Of a stretch of 64,000 nt of DNA, positions 18,732 to 28,780 are shown one piece after another; the stretch's first letter is position 1; the number at the start of each line of letters is the position of its first letter. Source of the stretch: Rhodococcus jostii NBRC 16295 (GTDB lineage: Bacteria; Actinomycetota; Actinomycetes; Mycobacteriales; Mycobacteriaceae); NCBI RefSeq assembly GCF_001894825.1, contig NZ_BCWY01000013.1, positions 1-64,000 on the forward strand, given 5' to 3'. A program made the translations under genes and the position numbers. The notes under the pieces are model-generated. The model had not been told where the DNA came from. It ran no database searches and saw nothing but the letters and a program-made list of their open reading frames with translations.

Positions 18732-18795
18732 CCGGGCCTAGGCGATCGACTTCGCCTTCGGCGCAACGGGTTAGAGCCTGATACCCAGGTCCGGC

Positions 18796-19476
18796 CTAGA
18801 CTTGGCCGGGCTCGTCGCGGGGACCTCCGGCCTCCGTGTCGTCGGTCGGTGCTGCGGGCTCCTCGGACGGTCCCGGTTCGACGATCCTGTCGGCCCGCCG
18901 GACCGCCCAGATCGTCACCAGCAGAGCCAATCCCGCCAGCGGCCAGCCCATGGCGATGCGGGCGAACGCGAGCCAGCCGGTCTGATCCGAATCGTAGAGC
19001 TGCGACTGCACGACGTACCGGGCACCGAACACCAGCGCCCAAGCGGCGGTGGCGACGTCATAGGCACGCACCGCGCCGCGATGCCGCCGCCAGAGGTTGC
19101 CGTGGCCGTTGAGGAATCCCCAGATGAGTCCGACGATCGGCCAGCGCACCAGAATCGAGATCAGGAACACCGCCCCGTACGCGAGGCTCGTGTAGATACC
19201 GAACAGAAAGTACCCCTTGGCATCGCCCGTGCGGTAGGCGATGAAGGCGGAGATACCGACGCCGAAGAACCCGGACACCGCGGGCTGGATGGGGCTGCGG
19301 CGGACGAGGCGCCAGACGAGGATGGCCACGGCGACACCGAGGGCCGCCCAGATAGCCGGACCCAGGCCCCACACACCGTTGACCGGAACGAAGACCAGGA
19401 TGGGCAGAGTCGAATACACCAGCCCGCTGAGCCCACCGAGCTGTTCGAGTATGGATTGCTGCTTCGTTTCGGTCAC
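18796..19476 (-). CDS. DUF3159 membrane protein
   Basis: Integral membrane protein of 226 aa with about five to six helices and an acidic, Pro-rich cytoplasmic tail (from about 200). It resembles DUF3159 proteins such as Rv2693c; function is unknown. A family-like segment is YRTGDAKGYFLFGIY, followed by RWPIVGLIWGFLNG. The GTG start is 6 nt after CACTCT, so a leaderless message is possible. It is followed after 65 bp by the convergent ceoC end. Confidence 0.85.
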   Translation of the reverse strand: MTETKQQSILEQLGGLSGLVYSTLPILVFVPVNGVWGLGPAIWAALGVAVAILVWRLVRRSPIQPAVSGFFGVGISAFIAYRTGDAKGYFLFGIYTSLAYGAVFLISILVRWPIVGLIWGFLNGHGNLWRRHRGAVRAYDVATAAWALVFGARYVVQSQLYDSDQTGWLAFARIAMGWPLAGLALLVTIWAVRRADRIVEPGPSEEPAAPTDDTEAGGPRDEPGQV

Positions 19477-19504
19477 TCAACGAGAGTGCCACACGAGACG
19501 GACC

Positions 19505-19882
19505 TTACGATTCGCCGCGCAGCTCGTAGTACGGGTTGAAGATCACCTTCTGGCCGTCGCGTTCGCCGACACGTCCCCGCACCAGCAACGTCTTGCCCGG
19601 CTCGATGCCCGGAATTCTCCGCCTGCCGATCCACACCAACTTGATCTGTTCGGTGCCGTCGAAGAACTCGGCTTCGATGCTGGCGTTCCCGGACTTCGGA
19701 CAGGCTTCGACGCTGCGGAGCCGTCCCAGCATGGTGACCTCTTCACCGCGGCTGCAGTCGCAGGCACGTTGTGCGCCGGACGCCTGTGACGTCTCGGCCA
19801 TTTCCTCGGCGTCCAGCTGCTCCAGGTCCTCGGTGAGCCTGCGAGTCAGCCGACGAAAATATCCTGCCGTGGCGGGTGCCAT
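19505..19882 (-). CDS. OB-fold nucleic-acid-binding domain protein
   Basis: Soluble protein of 125 aa like Rv2694c. An N-terminal helical part (YFRRLTRRLTEDLEQLDAEEM) leads into an OB fold from about residue 50, with LGRLRSVEACPKSGNASIEA, IKLVWIGRRRIPGI and LLVRGRVGERDGQKVIFNP as strands. OB domains of this type appear in RecG-like and tRNA-binding proteins, so nucleic-acid binding is likely but unproven. ATG 19882 follows AGGAG by 6 nt; a longer reading to 19999 lacks such a site. Confidence 0.87.
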   Translation of the reverse strand: MAPATAGYFRRLTRRLTEDLEQLDAEEMAETSQASGAQRACDCSRGEEVTMLGRLRSVEACPKSGNASIEAEFFDGTEQIKLVWIGRRRIPGIEPGKTLLVRGRVGERDGQKVIFNPYYELRGES

Positions 19883-20019
19883 TGCGCGCTCCTGGAGCAT
19901 GTGCGACGCGAGATCTTCGCGCCGCTCGTAGGGCTGTGTATTCGCCACTGTAGACCCATTGGTTCCCGGCAACCACACCACCGGAGAGGGCACTGTCACG
20001 CACCGGGCAAGATCACCTC

Positions 20020-20733
20020 ATGCCCTCTGATGATCAGCCATCCGTGGCCGTGGTGCTCCCCGGTACGGGATCCGATGCGGACTTCGTGGCCCGCGCCTTC
20101 ACCGAGCCCCTGGCCTGCCGTGGAGTGCGCACGGTCGCAGTCGAACCCGATCCCCGGAGGGTTGTCGGCAGCTACCTGGACGCGCTCGACGCCGCGGCTG
20201 CGGAGCACTCCCGGATCCTCGTCGGCGGGGTCTCGATCGGGGCCGCTGTGGCGTTGCAGTGGGCAGGATCACACCCGGACAGCGCCGCCGGGGTCCTCGC
20301 GGCGCTGCCCGCGTGGACCGGCACCGCCGCGGACGCCCCCGCCGCGGCCAGCGCCCGGTTCACCGCCGCCCGGCTGCGGGCGGACGGCCTCGAACAGGTC
20401 ACCGCCGAGATGATCGCCTCCAGCCCACCCTGGCTGGGCCGGGAACTGGCGAAATCCTGGCGCTCGCAGTGGCCCCACCTGCCGGCCGCATTGGACGAGG
20501 CCTCCGAATACCACGCCCCCGGTGCAGACGACCTCGAACGCATCGTGGTGCCGGTCGGTATCGCCGCTGCCGTCGACGACGCCGTGCATCCACTCGAGGT
20601 AGCCCGCACCTGGTCCGAACGGCTACCGCATGCCGGACTGGTCACGATGTCGCTGGACGAGATCGGTGCCGATCCCGCCGTTCTCGGCTACGCCGGCCTC
20701 CGTGCGCTGGATTCGGTGCTACACACCACCTGA
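20020..20733 (+). CDS. alpha/beta-hydrolase-fold protein
   Basis: Protein of 237 aa similar in size and position to Rv2695. The nucleophile elbow is GVSIGAAVALQWA at about residues 69-81, with Ser as the candidate nucleophile. VVPVGIAAAVDDAVHPLEVA contains the likely acid region. The usual C-terminal catalytic His is not obvious (nearest is HAGLVT), so hydrolase activity is uncertain. The ATG comes 6 nt after CAAGAT, suggesting a leaderless start. The neighbouring DUF3710 gene converges 7 bp after its stop. Confidence 0.82.
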   Translation: MPSDDQPSVAVVLPGTGSDADFVARAFTEPLACRGVRTVAVEPDPRRVVGSYLDALDAAAAEHSRILVGGVSIGAAVALQWAGSHPDSAAGVLAALPAWTGTAADAPAAASARFTAARLRADGLEQVTAEMIASSPPWLGRELAKSWRSQWPHLPAALDEASEYHAPGADDLERIVVPVGIAAAVDDAVHPLEVARTWSERLPHAGLVTMSLDEIGADPAVLGYAGLRALDSVLHTT

Positions 20734-20740
20734 ACCGCCG

Positions 20741-21598
20741 TCATCGGCCGAGTTGCTGCATGGCAGAACCCGATTCGCCGCGCCGCTGCTGCGGCTGGGC
20801 CGGCGCCGGCGATGCCTGCTGCTCACCCTGCGGACCCGGCGCGGGCTGCTGCGGGGCCGGTTGCTGCGGTGCTGGTTGCTGCGGGGCGGCGCCCTGCTGC
20901 TGCGCCAGCTGTTGCTGGTGGGCGGCGGCCAACTGCTGGGCGAGCGCCTCCGGCAGGACCACCGGCAGCGGGGTCCGCACCGGGTTCGGCTCGTTCCCCC
21001 GCTTGACGACGGTGTCACGCAGGATCGCCCGGGCGGTCGCCACGAGTTCCGAATCGGCCGTGTTGCCACCGCTCGGTCCCGCGACCACGCACCGCACCAT
21101 CCAGCGGTAGCCGTCGACGCCGATGAAACGCAGGTCGGCGTTCGGGGTGACGGCGAACACCTCGCGGCCCCACGGTCCGCTCTCGACGCTCACCGTCGCG
21201 TTGTCGTTGCGCAGGGACTCGGCGAGGTCGCCGGCGACTTCCCGCCACTGACCGGGAGACTTCGGGGCGGCATAGGCGGCCACCGTGACACGCCCGTGCT
21301 GGGTGACGAGGTGCACGGCCTGCGGCGAACCGTCCGGTGCCATCTCGACCTGCAACTGGGCACCCTGCGGCATCGGGACGAGAACGGAACCGAGGTCGAG
21401 GCGGGTCCCCACCTCACCGACGGTGAGATCGGCGCCCGACTCCAGGTCGTCGGCGTCGTACGGACCGCCGTTGACCTCGCTCACGGCGTCGTAGTCGTCC
21501 TCGAAGTCCGTGTCCTCGTCGGCGGCGTCCGTCTCGGCGTCCTCGAAGAAACCGGGCCGGTCGTCCTCGGTTTCCTGCTTCTTACGACGTCCGAACAT
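20741..21598 (-). CDS. DUF3710 protein with Gln/Pro/Ala-rich tail
   Basis: Protein of 285 aa like Rv2696c. It opens with FGRRKKQETEDD, an acidic linker to about residue 50, and a conserved DUF3710 core at about 60-210 (GSVLVPMPQGAQLQVEM, WREVAGDLAESLRND, FIGVDGYRWMVRCVVAG). The last ~60 residues are low complexity, with repeated APQQP units and runs of Gln. No function is established. It starts 2 bp after the dut stop, so the two are cotranscribed, as in mycobacteria. Confidence 0.88.
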   Translation of the reverse strand: MFGRRKKQETEDDRPGFFEDAETDAADEDTDFEDDYDAVSEVNGGPYDADDLESGADLTVGEVGTRLDLGSVLVPMPQGAQLQVEMAPDGSPQAVHLVTQHGRVTVAAYAAPKSPGQWREVAGDLAESLRNDNATVSVESGPWGREVFAVTPNADLRFIGVDGYRWMVRCVVAGPSGGNTADSELVATARAILRDTVVKRGNEPNPVRTPLPVVLPEALAQQLAAAHQQQLAQQQGAAPQQPAPQQPAPQQPAPGPQGEQQASPAPAQPQQRRGESGSAMQQLGR

Positions 21599-21600
21599 GA

Positions 21601-22116
21601 TCAGGCTCCTTCACTGGCATTGCCGACGAGGCTGGCGTGGCCCCCGCTAGACCCGTGTCCGTCACTGCCGCGAGTGGTGCCGTCGAGGGACTCCACCTCG
21701 ACGAACGACACCAGCTCGACCCGCTGCACGACGAGCTGGGCGATCCGGTCGCCGCGGCGGATCTCGATCGGCGTCTCGAGGTCGTGATTGATCAGGCACA
21801 CCTTGATCTCGCCCCGGTACCCGGCGTCGATGGTGCCGGGGGTGTTGACCACCGACAGCCCCGACTTGGCGGCGAGTCCCGACCGGGGATGGATGAGTCC
21901 GACGGTGCCCAGGGGCAGCGCGATCGCAACCCCGGTTCCGACGAGGACGCGGCGCCCCGGCTCGATGGTGACGTCGATGGTGCTGCAGAGGTCGACACCG
22001 GCGTCGCCGTCGTGCGCACGCTGCGGCAGCGGAATGTCCGGGTCCAGGCGCTGGAGGGCGACAGGCGGAAGGGCGGGGGTCGCGGCGGGAGAAAGGCCGG
22101 GAGATAGGTCGCTCAC
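21601..22116 (-). CDS. dut: dUTP diphosphatase
   Basis: Homotrimeric enzyme of about 171 aa that hydrolyses dUTP to dUMP and PPi, keeping uracil out of DNA and feeding thymidylate synthesis. The five dUTPase motifs are visible in part: DAGVDLCS (1), [13 protein letters not shown] (2), [17 protein letters not shown] (3), [12 protein letters not shown] (4), and a C-terminal glycine-rich arm [11 protein letters not shown] (5). A -10-like TAGGCT at 22125-22130 sits 8 nt before the GTG at 22116, supporting that start as leaderless; a GTG two codons earlier (22122) is the alternative. Confidence 0.95.
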   Translation of the reverse strand: MSDLSPGLSPAATPALPPVALQRLDPDIPLPQRAHDGDAGVDLCSTIDVTIEPGRRVLVGTGVAIALPLGTVGLIHPRSGLAAKSGLSVVNTPGTIDAGYRGEIKVCLINHDLETPIEIRRGDRIAQLVVQRVELVSFVEVESLDGTTRGSDGHGSSGGHASLVGNASEGA

Positions 22117-22157
22117 GTGCACCGAGCCTACTCTCAGACACCGACTATCCTGGTCGG

Positions 22158-22679
22158 GTGTCAGAAACGTCCCGGCCCGAAGTCGCGCCCACCGATAACA
22201 CCTCGCCCACGCTCTACTCGGAGCGCCTGTGGGTACCCGTCTGGTGGTGGGCAGTGGGCCTGTTCGTCGCCGGCCTGCTCGCCGCGGAGGTGCACATGGG
22301 TGCGCCGGGTATCCGCGCGTGGCTGCCGTACGTTCTTCTGCTTCCCCTGCCCGTCTGGGGACTCGTCTGGCTCAGCCGGCTGCGCGTCGAGGTGGTCGAC
22401 GAGCCGAACGGCGTCCATCTGCGGGTCGGCCAGGCACATCTGCCGTTGGATGTGATCGCGCGGGTCGCGGAGGTTCCCGGCTCGGCGAAGAGCGCCGCGC
22501 TCGGTCGTCAGCTCGACCCCGCCGCGTTCGTCCAGCACCGGGTGTGGGTCAAGCCGATGGCGCTGATCGTGCTCGACGACCCCGAGGACCCGACCCCCTA
22601 TTGGCTGATCAGCACCCGACGTCCGGCAGAACTGCTGGCTGCGATCAACCGTGCCCGCCCGCAGGCGGACGGAGACTGA
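22158..22679 (+). CDS. DUF3093 membrane protein
   Basis: Protein of 173 aa like Rv2698. Two membrane helices (about residues 27-50 and 55-75) precede a soluble domain ending near residue 165. Conserved parts include [32 protein letters not shown] and [19 protein letters not shown]. Function is unknown. The GTG lies 6 nt after TATCCT, a strong -10, so the mRNA is probably leaderless; the dut promoter diverges from the same short gap. Confidence 0.87.
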   Translation: MSETSRPEVAPTDNTSPTLYSERLWVPVWWWAVGLFVAGLLAAEVHMGAPGIRAWLPYVLLLPLPVWGLVWLSRLRVEVVDEPNGVHLRVGQAHLPLDVIARVAEVPGSAKSAALGRQLDPAAFVQHRVWVKPMALIVLDDPEDPTPYWLISTRRPAELLAAINRARPQADGD

Positions 22680-22680
22680 T

Positions 22681-22706
22681 CGGACGGTGGGGCCTCCCAC
22701 CGTCCG
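22681..22706. terminator. hairpin between convergent DUF3093 and DUF4193 genes
   Basis: An 11-bp perfect stem, CGGACGGTGGG with its complement CCCACCGTCCG, encloses the loop GCCT. It begins just after the DUF3093 stop and lies 22 bp before the DUF4193 stop, so it can serve both. Confidence 0.75.
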
Positions 22707-22727
22707 CCTCTCTCGTGCTCGCCGCTC

Positions 22728-23030
22728 TCAGGCTGCGCAGTCCCTACACACCAGCACGCCGCCCGCATCGCTGGCGAGTCGGCTGCGGTGGTGCACCAGG
22801 AAACAGCTGGAACACGTGAACTCGTCGGCCTGCTTGGGCACGACCCGCACCGAGAGCTCTTCCCCGGACAGATCGGCGCCCGGCAGTTCGAACGATTCAG
22901 CGGTGTCGGACTCGTCCACGTCGACGACAGCCGACTGAGCCTCGTTGCGTCGCGCCTTCAGTTCCTCCAGCGAATCCTCCGAAACCTCGTCGGACTCTGT
23001 TCGCCGCGGTGCGTCGTAGTCAGTTGCCAT
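22728..23030 (-). CDS. DUF4193 zinc-ribbon protein
   Basis: Small protein of 100 aa like Rv2699c. The acidic N-terminal two thirds (EEL and DESDTAESFE segments) precede a zinc-ribbon with CSSC at about residue 72 and CRDC at the end, separated by about 20 residues. The four cysteines probably bind zinc. The function is not established, though the family is nearly universal in mycolic actinomycetes. The ATG follows GGGGAAGG. Confidence 0.88.
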   Translation of the reverse strand: MATDYDAPRRTESDEVSEDSLEELKARRNEAQSAVVDVDESDTAESFELPGADLSGEELSVRVVPKQADEFTCSSCFLVHHRSRLASDAGGVLVCRDCAA

Positions 23031-23512
23031 GTCGCCTTCCCCTCATCCTCTTCCGTGTATCCCGGCCCGTTCGGTACGTCGCAACCGTGTACCGGTCGAC
23101 CGTCCGCACGAAAACCGCCTCGGCGCAGATCACACCCTGCGGCTACACAACGCTGCAACGGATGGGTACGTGCCCGGAACCAGGCTCCGGAAACATGATC
23201 TACGCCTCATTTGTCATCTTCTGCCGACCCTCGTTCTGCACGCTTTGAACGACTCGGGCCGCCAGACAGTAGCCGAAGGGAGTACAAAAGTCGTAACTGA
23301 ATCGGCCGATCGCGCAAATTGTCTGCTAATCGTCACCAACACCACAGCAAGCTGTGACATTCCACAACGGGGACGGGTTCCGGGTTATGACGCGCCTGGG
23401 CTCTAAGGTAGGTGCCGAACCTGCGCCACGACGTGTGGCCCGGGCCCTGTATCGGTGCGCTGTACGGGCGATACGTCACAAGCGCAGTCTGTAGGAGAGG
23501 TCGAGGCACACT
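23031..23512. other. 482-bp intergenic region between divergent DUF4193 and cei genes
   Basis: This is the longest gap without a coding call. It has a locally AT-richer stretch near 23270-23350. TAAGGT at 23404-23409 is a possible -10 for cei, but no well-spaced -35 accompanies it. I see no convincing RNA gene, riboswitch or protein frame; short open frames here have no ribosome site or family likeness. Confidence 0.5.
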
Positions 23513-24202
23513 GTGGTTTCACTGATCACCGAAGGCAGCTCGCTCGACGACAAGGGTCGTCCGTTCCGTCGGCGGCGGGCGATGCCGATCCTCGTGGTGT
23601 TCGCGGTCCTCGCCCTGCTCGGCGCCGTCGTGTGGAGCGGCGTCCTCGGAGACGACGAGGATCTGGCGACGACGGTCGACTGCAACCCTCCCCAGCCGGC
23701 GGCGCAGCCCGTCGACCCCGTGGCCCCGCCGCAGCAGACGCTGGGCGAGAGGGTCGACGGTTCGACCCTGCGGGACGTGGAGCCTGCAGCACTGTCCGCC
23801 ACCAAGGTGCGCGTGTTCAACGCGAACGGCGAGCACGGCCAGGCAGCGCAGGTGGCCGCCCAGCTGAGCGACTACGGGTTCGCGAGCGCCCCCGACGTCC
23901 AGGCGGGCAACGACCCGATCTACGTCGACCAGAACATGCAGTGCCAGGGGCAGCTGCGGTTCGGCCCGAACGGCGCCGCCGCCGCGAGCGCCCTCTGGCT
24001 GGTGGCCCCGTGCGCCGAGCTCATCCAGGACACACGCACCGACGACACCGTCGACCTTGCGCTCGGAACCTACTTCCGCAAGATCTCACCGAACACCGAT
24101 GCCGAAGAGGTTCTGCGGTCCCTGAAGGATCCGCCGCCCGGAACCCAGCCCGCACCACTCGACATCGATCTCCTAAAGGCGGCGCGCACGGCCCGCTGCT
24201 GA
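23513..24202 (+). CDS. cei: envelope integrity protein Cei (LytR_C domain)
   Basis: Membrane-anchored protein of 229 aa like Rv2700. A basic N terminus (KGRPFRRRRA) precedes a single helix at about 24-43, with the rest outside. After a Pro/Gln linker, a LytR_C-like domain covers about 95-220 (TKVRVFNANGEHGQAAQVAAQL, DVQAGNDPIYVDQ). Cysteines at CNPP, MQC and APC could form disulfides. In mycobacteria it is needed for cell-envelope integrity. The GTG at 23513 follows GGAGAGG at a longish spacing. Confidence 0.85.
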   Translation: MVSLITEGSSLDDKGRPFRRRRAMPILVVFAVLALLGAVVWSGVLGDDEDLATTVDCNPPQPAAQPVDPVAPPQQTLGERVDGSTLRDVEPAALSATKVRVFNANGEHGQAAQVAAQLSDYGFASAPDVQAGNDPIYVDQNMQCQGQLRFGPNGAAAASALWLVAPCAELIQDTRTDDTVDLALGTYFRKISPNTDAEEVLRSLKDPPPGTQPAPLDIDLLKAARTARC

Positions 24203-24208
24203 CCGCGG

Positions 24209-25111
24209 TCACACCTCCGGGATCGGGGCGTCCGCCCCGGTCTCGGCGAACAGCGCGTCCAGCGCATCGGCGATGCCGGGCGCGGCGGCCACCACCACTT
24301 CGCCGTCCGCACTCGACGTGTGCGGCGCAGGGATTCGCACGCGCGCTCCGGCCTCGGTCGCGATCAGCGACCCGGCGGCCCAGTCCCACGGGCTCAGCCC
24401 GTGCTCGAAGTGGGCGTCGACCCGGCCGGCCGCGACCATGCACAGATCGAGGGCCGCCGAACCGATCCGGCGGATGTCCCGCACCCGCGGAAGGATGTCG
24501 GCGATGAGGGCCCCCTGAACCTTGCGCCGCGCCGCGCCGTACCCGAATCCGGTGGCGAGCAACGCCATCGACACGTCGGTCACGGGATTGGAACGGAGTT
24601 CGCTCACCCGCCCGTCCGCGTCGGTCAGGGTCGAACCGCCGCCGCGGGCCGCGGCGTACGTCGCCCGGGCCGCCACGTCGACCACGGCCCCGGCGACGGA
24701 CACTCCGTCGATCTGGGCGGCCACCGAGACCGCGTACGCGGGTACCCCGTACAGAAAGTTCACGGTGCCGTCGATCGGATCCACGATCCATCGCACCCCG
24801 GCGACGGAATCCTCCTCTCCCCCACCTTCTTCACCGAGGATCGCGTCGCCCGGACGCAGCTCCGCGAGACGGTCCCGGATGACTTGCTCGGCCTCGGTGT
24901 CGACCACGGTGACCGGGTCCGTCGGGGTGCTCTTCGAGGCCACGGAATCGCCGGATCCCGCTCGCTTCCCGACGATTCCGAACACCTCGGGCCGCCTCGC
25001 CCGGACGTGGGCGGCGGCTTCCTCGGCCACGGTCACGGCGACTTCGAGCAGTTCTCGGGGATCGGTGCCGACGCGGCCTGACGGAAGGTCTGAACTCTGG
25101 GGTGCATGCAC
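24209..25111 (-). CDS. suhB: inositol-1-monophosphatase family protein
   Basis: Mg-dependent phosphatase of about 300 aa that makes myo-inositol from inositol phosphate, supplying phosphatidylinositol, PIM lipids and mycothiol. Motifs: LGEEGGGEED gives the first metal ligands, then WIVDPIDGTVNFLYG is the family signature, and WDWAAGSLIATEAGA is the C-terminal signature. The start is uncertain: I chose GTG 25111, giving a length near the mycobacterial SuhB. The frame is open to 25903, but that part lies opposite ppgK. It converges on cei with 6 bp between stops and is divergent from ppgK, as in M. tuberculosis. Confidence 0.92.
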   Translation of the reverse strand: MHAPQSSDLPSGRVGTDPRELLEVAVTVAEEAAAHVRARRPEVFGIVGKRAGSGDSVASKSTPTDPVTVVDTEAEQVIRDRLAELRPGDAILGEEGGGEEDSVAGVRWIVDPIDGTVNFLYGVPAYAVSVAAQIDGVSVAGAVVDVAARATYAAARGGGSTLTDADGRVSELRSNPVTDVSMALLATGFGYGAARRKVQGALIADILPRVRDIRRIGSAALDLCMVAAGRVDAHFEHGLSPWDWAAGSLIATEAGARVRIPAPHTSSADGEVVVAAAPGIADALDALFAETGADAPIPEV

Positions 25112-25268
25112 CCACCCATCGGAACACACTTTCACTGCCTCACACCACCGCTGACGTTCCACGCTCCCTGGTGTCATCACCCACCGAAGTCGTCTCGACG
25201 CACTAGTGTGACGAGCAGCAGAAGCGCGCCGGAGAACGCGTCGTCGTCGACACGGAGGAGCACACGCC

Positions 25269-26021
25269 ATGACCAAGACCGGGTTCGGTGTCGACGTCGG
25301 AGGCAGCGGCGTCAAGGGTGGCGTCGTGGACCTCGAGACCGGCGAATTGATCGGGGACCGGATCAAGCTGCTCACCCCGCAGCCGTCCACCCCGGAGGCG
25401 GTCGCGGAGACCGTCGCCGAGATCATTCGCCAGGCCGAATGGGACGGACCGGTCGGTATCACCCTGCCGAGCGTGGTCACCGGCGGAGTGGCACGGTCCG
25501 CCGCGAACATCGACAAGAAGTGGATCGGGACGGACGCGCGCACACTGTTCGCCGACGCCCTCGGCGGCCGGCTCGTCACCGTCCTCAACGACGCCGACGC
25601 GGCGGGGATCGCGGAGGACGCGCTCGGCGCCGGCAAGGACGCGAAGGGTGTCGTCATCCTCCTCACGTTCGGCACGGGCATCGGCTCCGCGATCCTCCAC
25701 AACGGCGTCCTGCTCCCCAATACCGAGTTCGGGCACATGGAGGTCGACAGCAAGGAGGCCGAGCACCGGGCGGCGTCGTCGGTGAAGGAGAAGAAGGACC
25801 TGTCGTACAAGGAATGGGCCGCCGAGGTGACCCGCGTCCTCACCCGGTTCGAGAACCTCCTGTGGCCGGATCTGTTCATCGCCGGCGGCGGAATCAGCCG
25901 CAAACACGAGAAGTGGATCCCTCATCTGACCAACAGGACACCCGTCGTACCTGCTGCGCTGCTCAATACGGCAGGGATCGTCGGCGCTGCTCTCGCGGTC
26001 GAAACGGGCATCGCTCCGTAA
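25269..26021 (+). CDS. ppgK: polyphosphate glucokinase
   Basis: ROK-family kinase of 250 aa that phosphorylates glucose using polyphosphate or ATP, feeding glycolysis. Motifs are the phosphate loop GVDVGGSGVKGGVVD at the N terminus, the sugar-binding/catalytic VLNDADAAGIAE (catalytic Asp), FGTGIGSAIL, and GHMEVDSKEAEHRA where glucose contacts lie. The lysine-rich segment SVKEKKDLSYKEW is typical of polyphosphate-using members. ATG 25269 follows CGGAGGAG. Transcribed toward sigA with a 121-bp gap. Confidence 0.95.
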   Translation: MTKTGFGVDVGGSGVKGGVVDLETGELIGDRIKLLTPQPSTPEAVAETVAEIIRQAEWDGPVGITLPSVVTGGVARSAANIDKKWIGTDARTLFADALGGRLVTVLNDADAAGIAEDALGAGKDAKGVVILLTFGTGIGSAILHNGVLLPNTEFGHMEVDSKEAEHRAASSVKEKKDLSYKEWAAEVTRVLTRFENLLWPDLFIAGGGISRKHEKWIPHLTNRTPVVPAALLNTAGIVGAALAVETGIAP

Positions 26022-26039
26022 CTATTTCGGATGGGTCGT

Positions 26040-26045
26040 TACAAT
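26040..26045 (+). promoter_or_regulatory. candidate -10 of the sigA promoter
   Basis: TACAAT matches the housekeeping -10 consensus in five of six positions and lies 97 bp before the sigA GTG, within the ppgK-sigA gap. No good TTGACA-like element is seen at 17 bp upstream, so the assignment is tentative. Confidence 0.4.
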
Positions 26046-26142
26046 GGAAGAGCCCGGCTGCGCGCCGGCGAAACCAGTAGACCTCTCCGCCGGATGACCA
26101 CTCTGGCGTGACGCCGCACGACACCGTCACGAAAGGGCGTAC

Positions 26143-27516
<1,374 letters not shown>

Positions 27517-27534
27517 CAGTCACACACAGTTCCC

Positions 27535-27569
27535 GATGCCCCCGGACTCCGAGCGAGTCCGGGGGCATC
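27535..27569 (+). terminator. terminator hairpin after sigA
   Basis: A 14-bp perfect stem (GATGCCCCCGGACT with its complement) encloses a 7-nt loop, starting 18 bp after the sigA stop. No T tract follows, as is usual in high-GC actinobacteria. It also lies 32 bp past the stop of the convergent antiporter gene and may act in both directions. Confidence 0.85.
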
Positions 27570-27601
27570 GTCGTCTGCGCCGGGCGTCCGGCAGTGGTCC
27601 G

Positions 27602-28774
27602 CTACGCGCTGGTGCGAACCCGGATCCAGGCGCCCGCCACCGGTTCGACCACGCGGGCCGCCACAGGCCCGATGACGGCCATCAGAAGGACGTACGCGGT
27701 AGCGAGTGCAACGAGTTCGCTCTCCACGGCGCCGGCCGACAACGCCAGGCCGGCGATGACGATCGAGAACTCGCCGCGCGCGATCAGCGCCACCCCGGCC
27801 CGGGCCCGGCCCAGACGCCCGACGCCCTGTTGTTTCGCCGCCCACGCGCCGGTGACCATCTTCGTCAGCGCGGTGACGACGGCGAGGAGGACGGCCCAGC
27901 CGAGGACCGGTGGGATCGCCCGGGGATCGGTGTTGAGCCCGAACACCACGAAGAACATCGCTGCGAACAGATCGCGGAGTGGTTCGAGAACACGGCTGGC
28001 GTTGTGGGCGGTCGTGCCGGAGATCGCGATTCCCAGCAGGAACGCGCCGACGGCGGCCGACACCTGCATCGCCGAGCTGATCCCTGCAACGAGGAGCGCG
28101 GCACCGAGCAGTTTCAGGAGCAGGGTCTCGCTGTCCGGGCTGTCCAGCAGCGCCGACACGTAGCGGCCGTACCGCAATGCGATCACGAGGACGACCGAGA
28201 TCACGACCAGTGAGATCGCGACGGCCTCGAGTCCACCGGCGAAACTGACGCCGGCGAGCAGGGCCGTCAGGATGGGCAGGTACACGGCCATCGCGAGGTC
28301 CTCGAACACGAGTATCGAGAGCACGACCGGTGTTTCGCGGTTGCCGAGCCGTCCCAGGTCGCTCAGCACCTTCGCGATGATGCCCGACGAGGAGATGTAC
28401 GTGACGCCCGCCATCACGACGGCGCCGGTGGTCCCCCACCCCAGCATCAGGGCGACGACGGCCCCCGGCGCCGCGTTGAGGACGGCGTCGACGACACCGG
28501 CCATCCACGACCGTCGCAGCCCGGTGACGAGCTCCGAGGCCGTGTATTCGAGACCCAGCAGAAGCAGCAGGAGAACCACGCCGATCTCGCTGGCGAGGTG
28601 GCTGAACTCGCTGATGTCACCGAGATTGACGAACCCACCGCTGCCGAAGCAGAGTCCGCCGAGTAGGTAGAACGGGATCGGCGACATGCCGAACTGAGCC
28701 GCGAGACGGCCCAGCAGCCCGAGCGCGAAGAACACCGCGCCCAGTTCGATGAGCGCGAGCGTGGTGGTGTTCAC
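27602..28774 (-). CDS. CPA2-family cation:proton antiporter (KhtU/KefB-like)
   Basis: Membrane antiporter of 390 aa with about 12 helices, probably exchanging K+ or Na+ for protons. Family marks are LLLLLLGLEYT in helix 3, the unwound GVTYISSSGIIAKVLSDLG, the ion-site segment VLSILVFEDLAMAVYLP and, in helix 10, ARAGVALIARGEFSIVIAGL. It lacks the C-terminal RCK domain of KefB; that role is likely filled by the separate RCK_C gene 6 bp upstream, as in the B. subtilis KhtT/KhtU pair. Confidence 0.9.
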   Translation of the reverse strand: MNTTTLALIELGAVFFALGLLGRLAAQFGMSPIPFYLLGGLCFGSGGFVNLGDISEFSHLASEIGVVLLLLLLGLEYTASELVTGLRRSWMAGVVDAVLNAAPGAVVALMLGWGTTGAVVMAGVTYISSSGIIAKVLSDLGRLGNRETPVVLSILVFEDLAMAVYLPILTALLAGVSFAGGLEAVAISLVVISVVLVIALRYGRYVSALLDSPDSETLLLKLLGAALLVAGISSAMQVSAAVGAFLLGIAISGTTAHNASRVLEPLRDLFAAMFFVVFGLNTDPRAIPPVLGWAVLLAVVTALTKMVTGAWAAKQQGVGRLGRARAGVALIARGEFSIVIAGLALSAGAVESELVALATAYVLLMAVIGPVAARVVEPVAGAWIRVRTSA

Positions 28775-28780
28775 GGACTG

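Noticed and set aside
18740-18757. Short hairpin after ceoC as terminator
   Set aside because: Only a 6-bp stem with a 6-nt loop; too weak to call.
23170-23512. Short open frames in the cei upstream gap
   Set aside because: No ribosome site, unusual composition and no family likeness.
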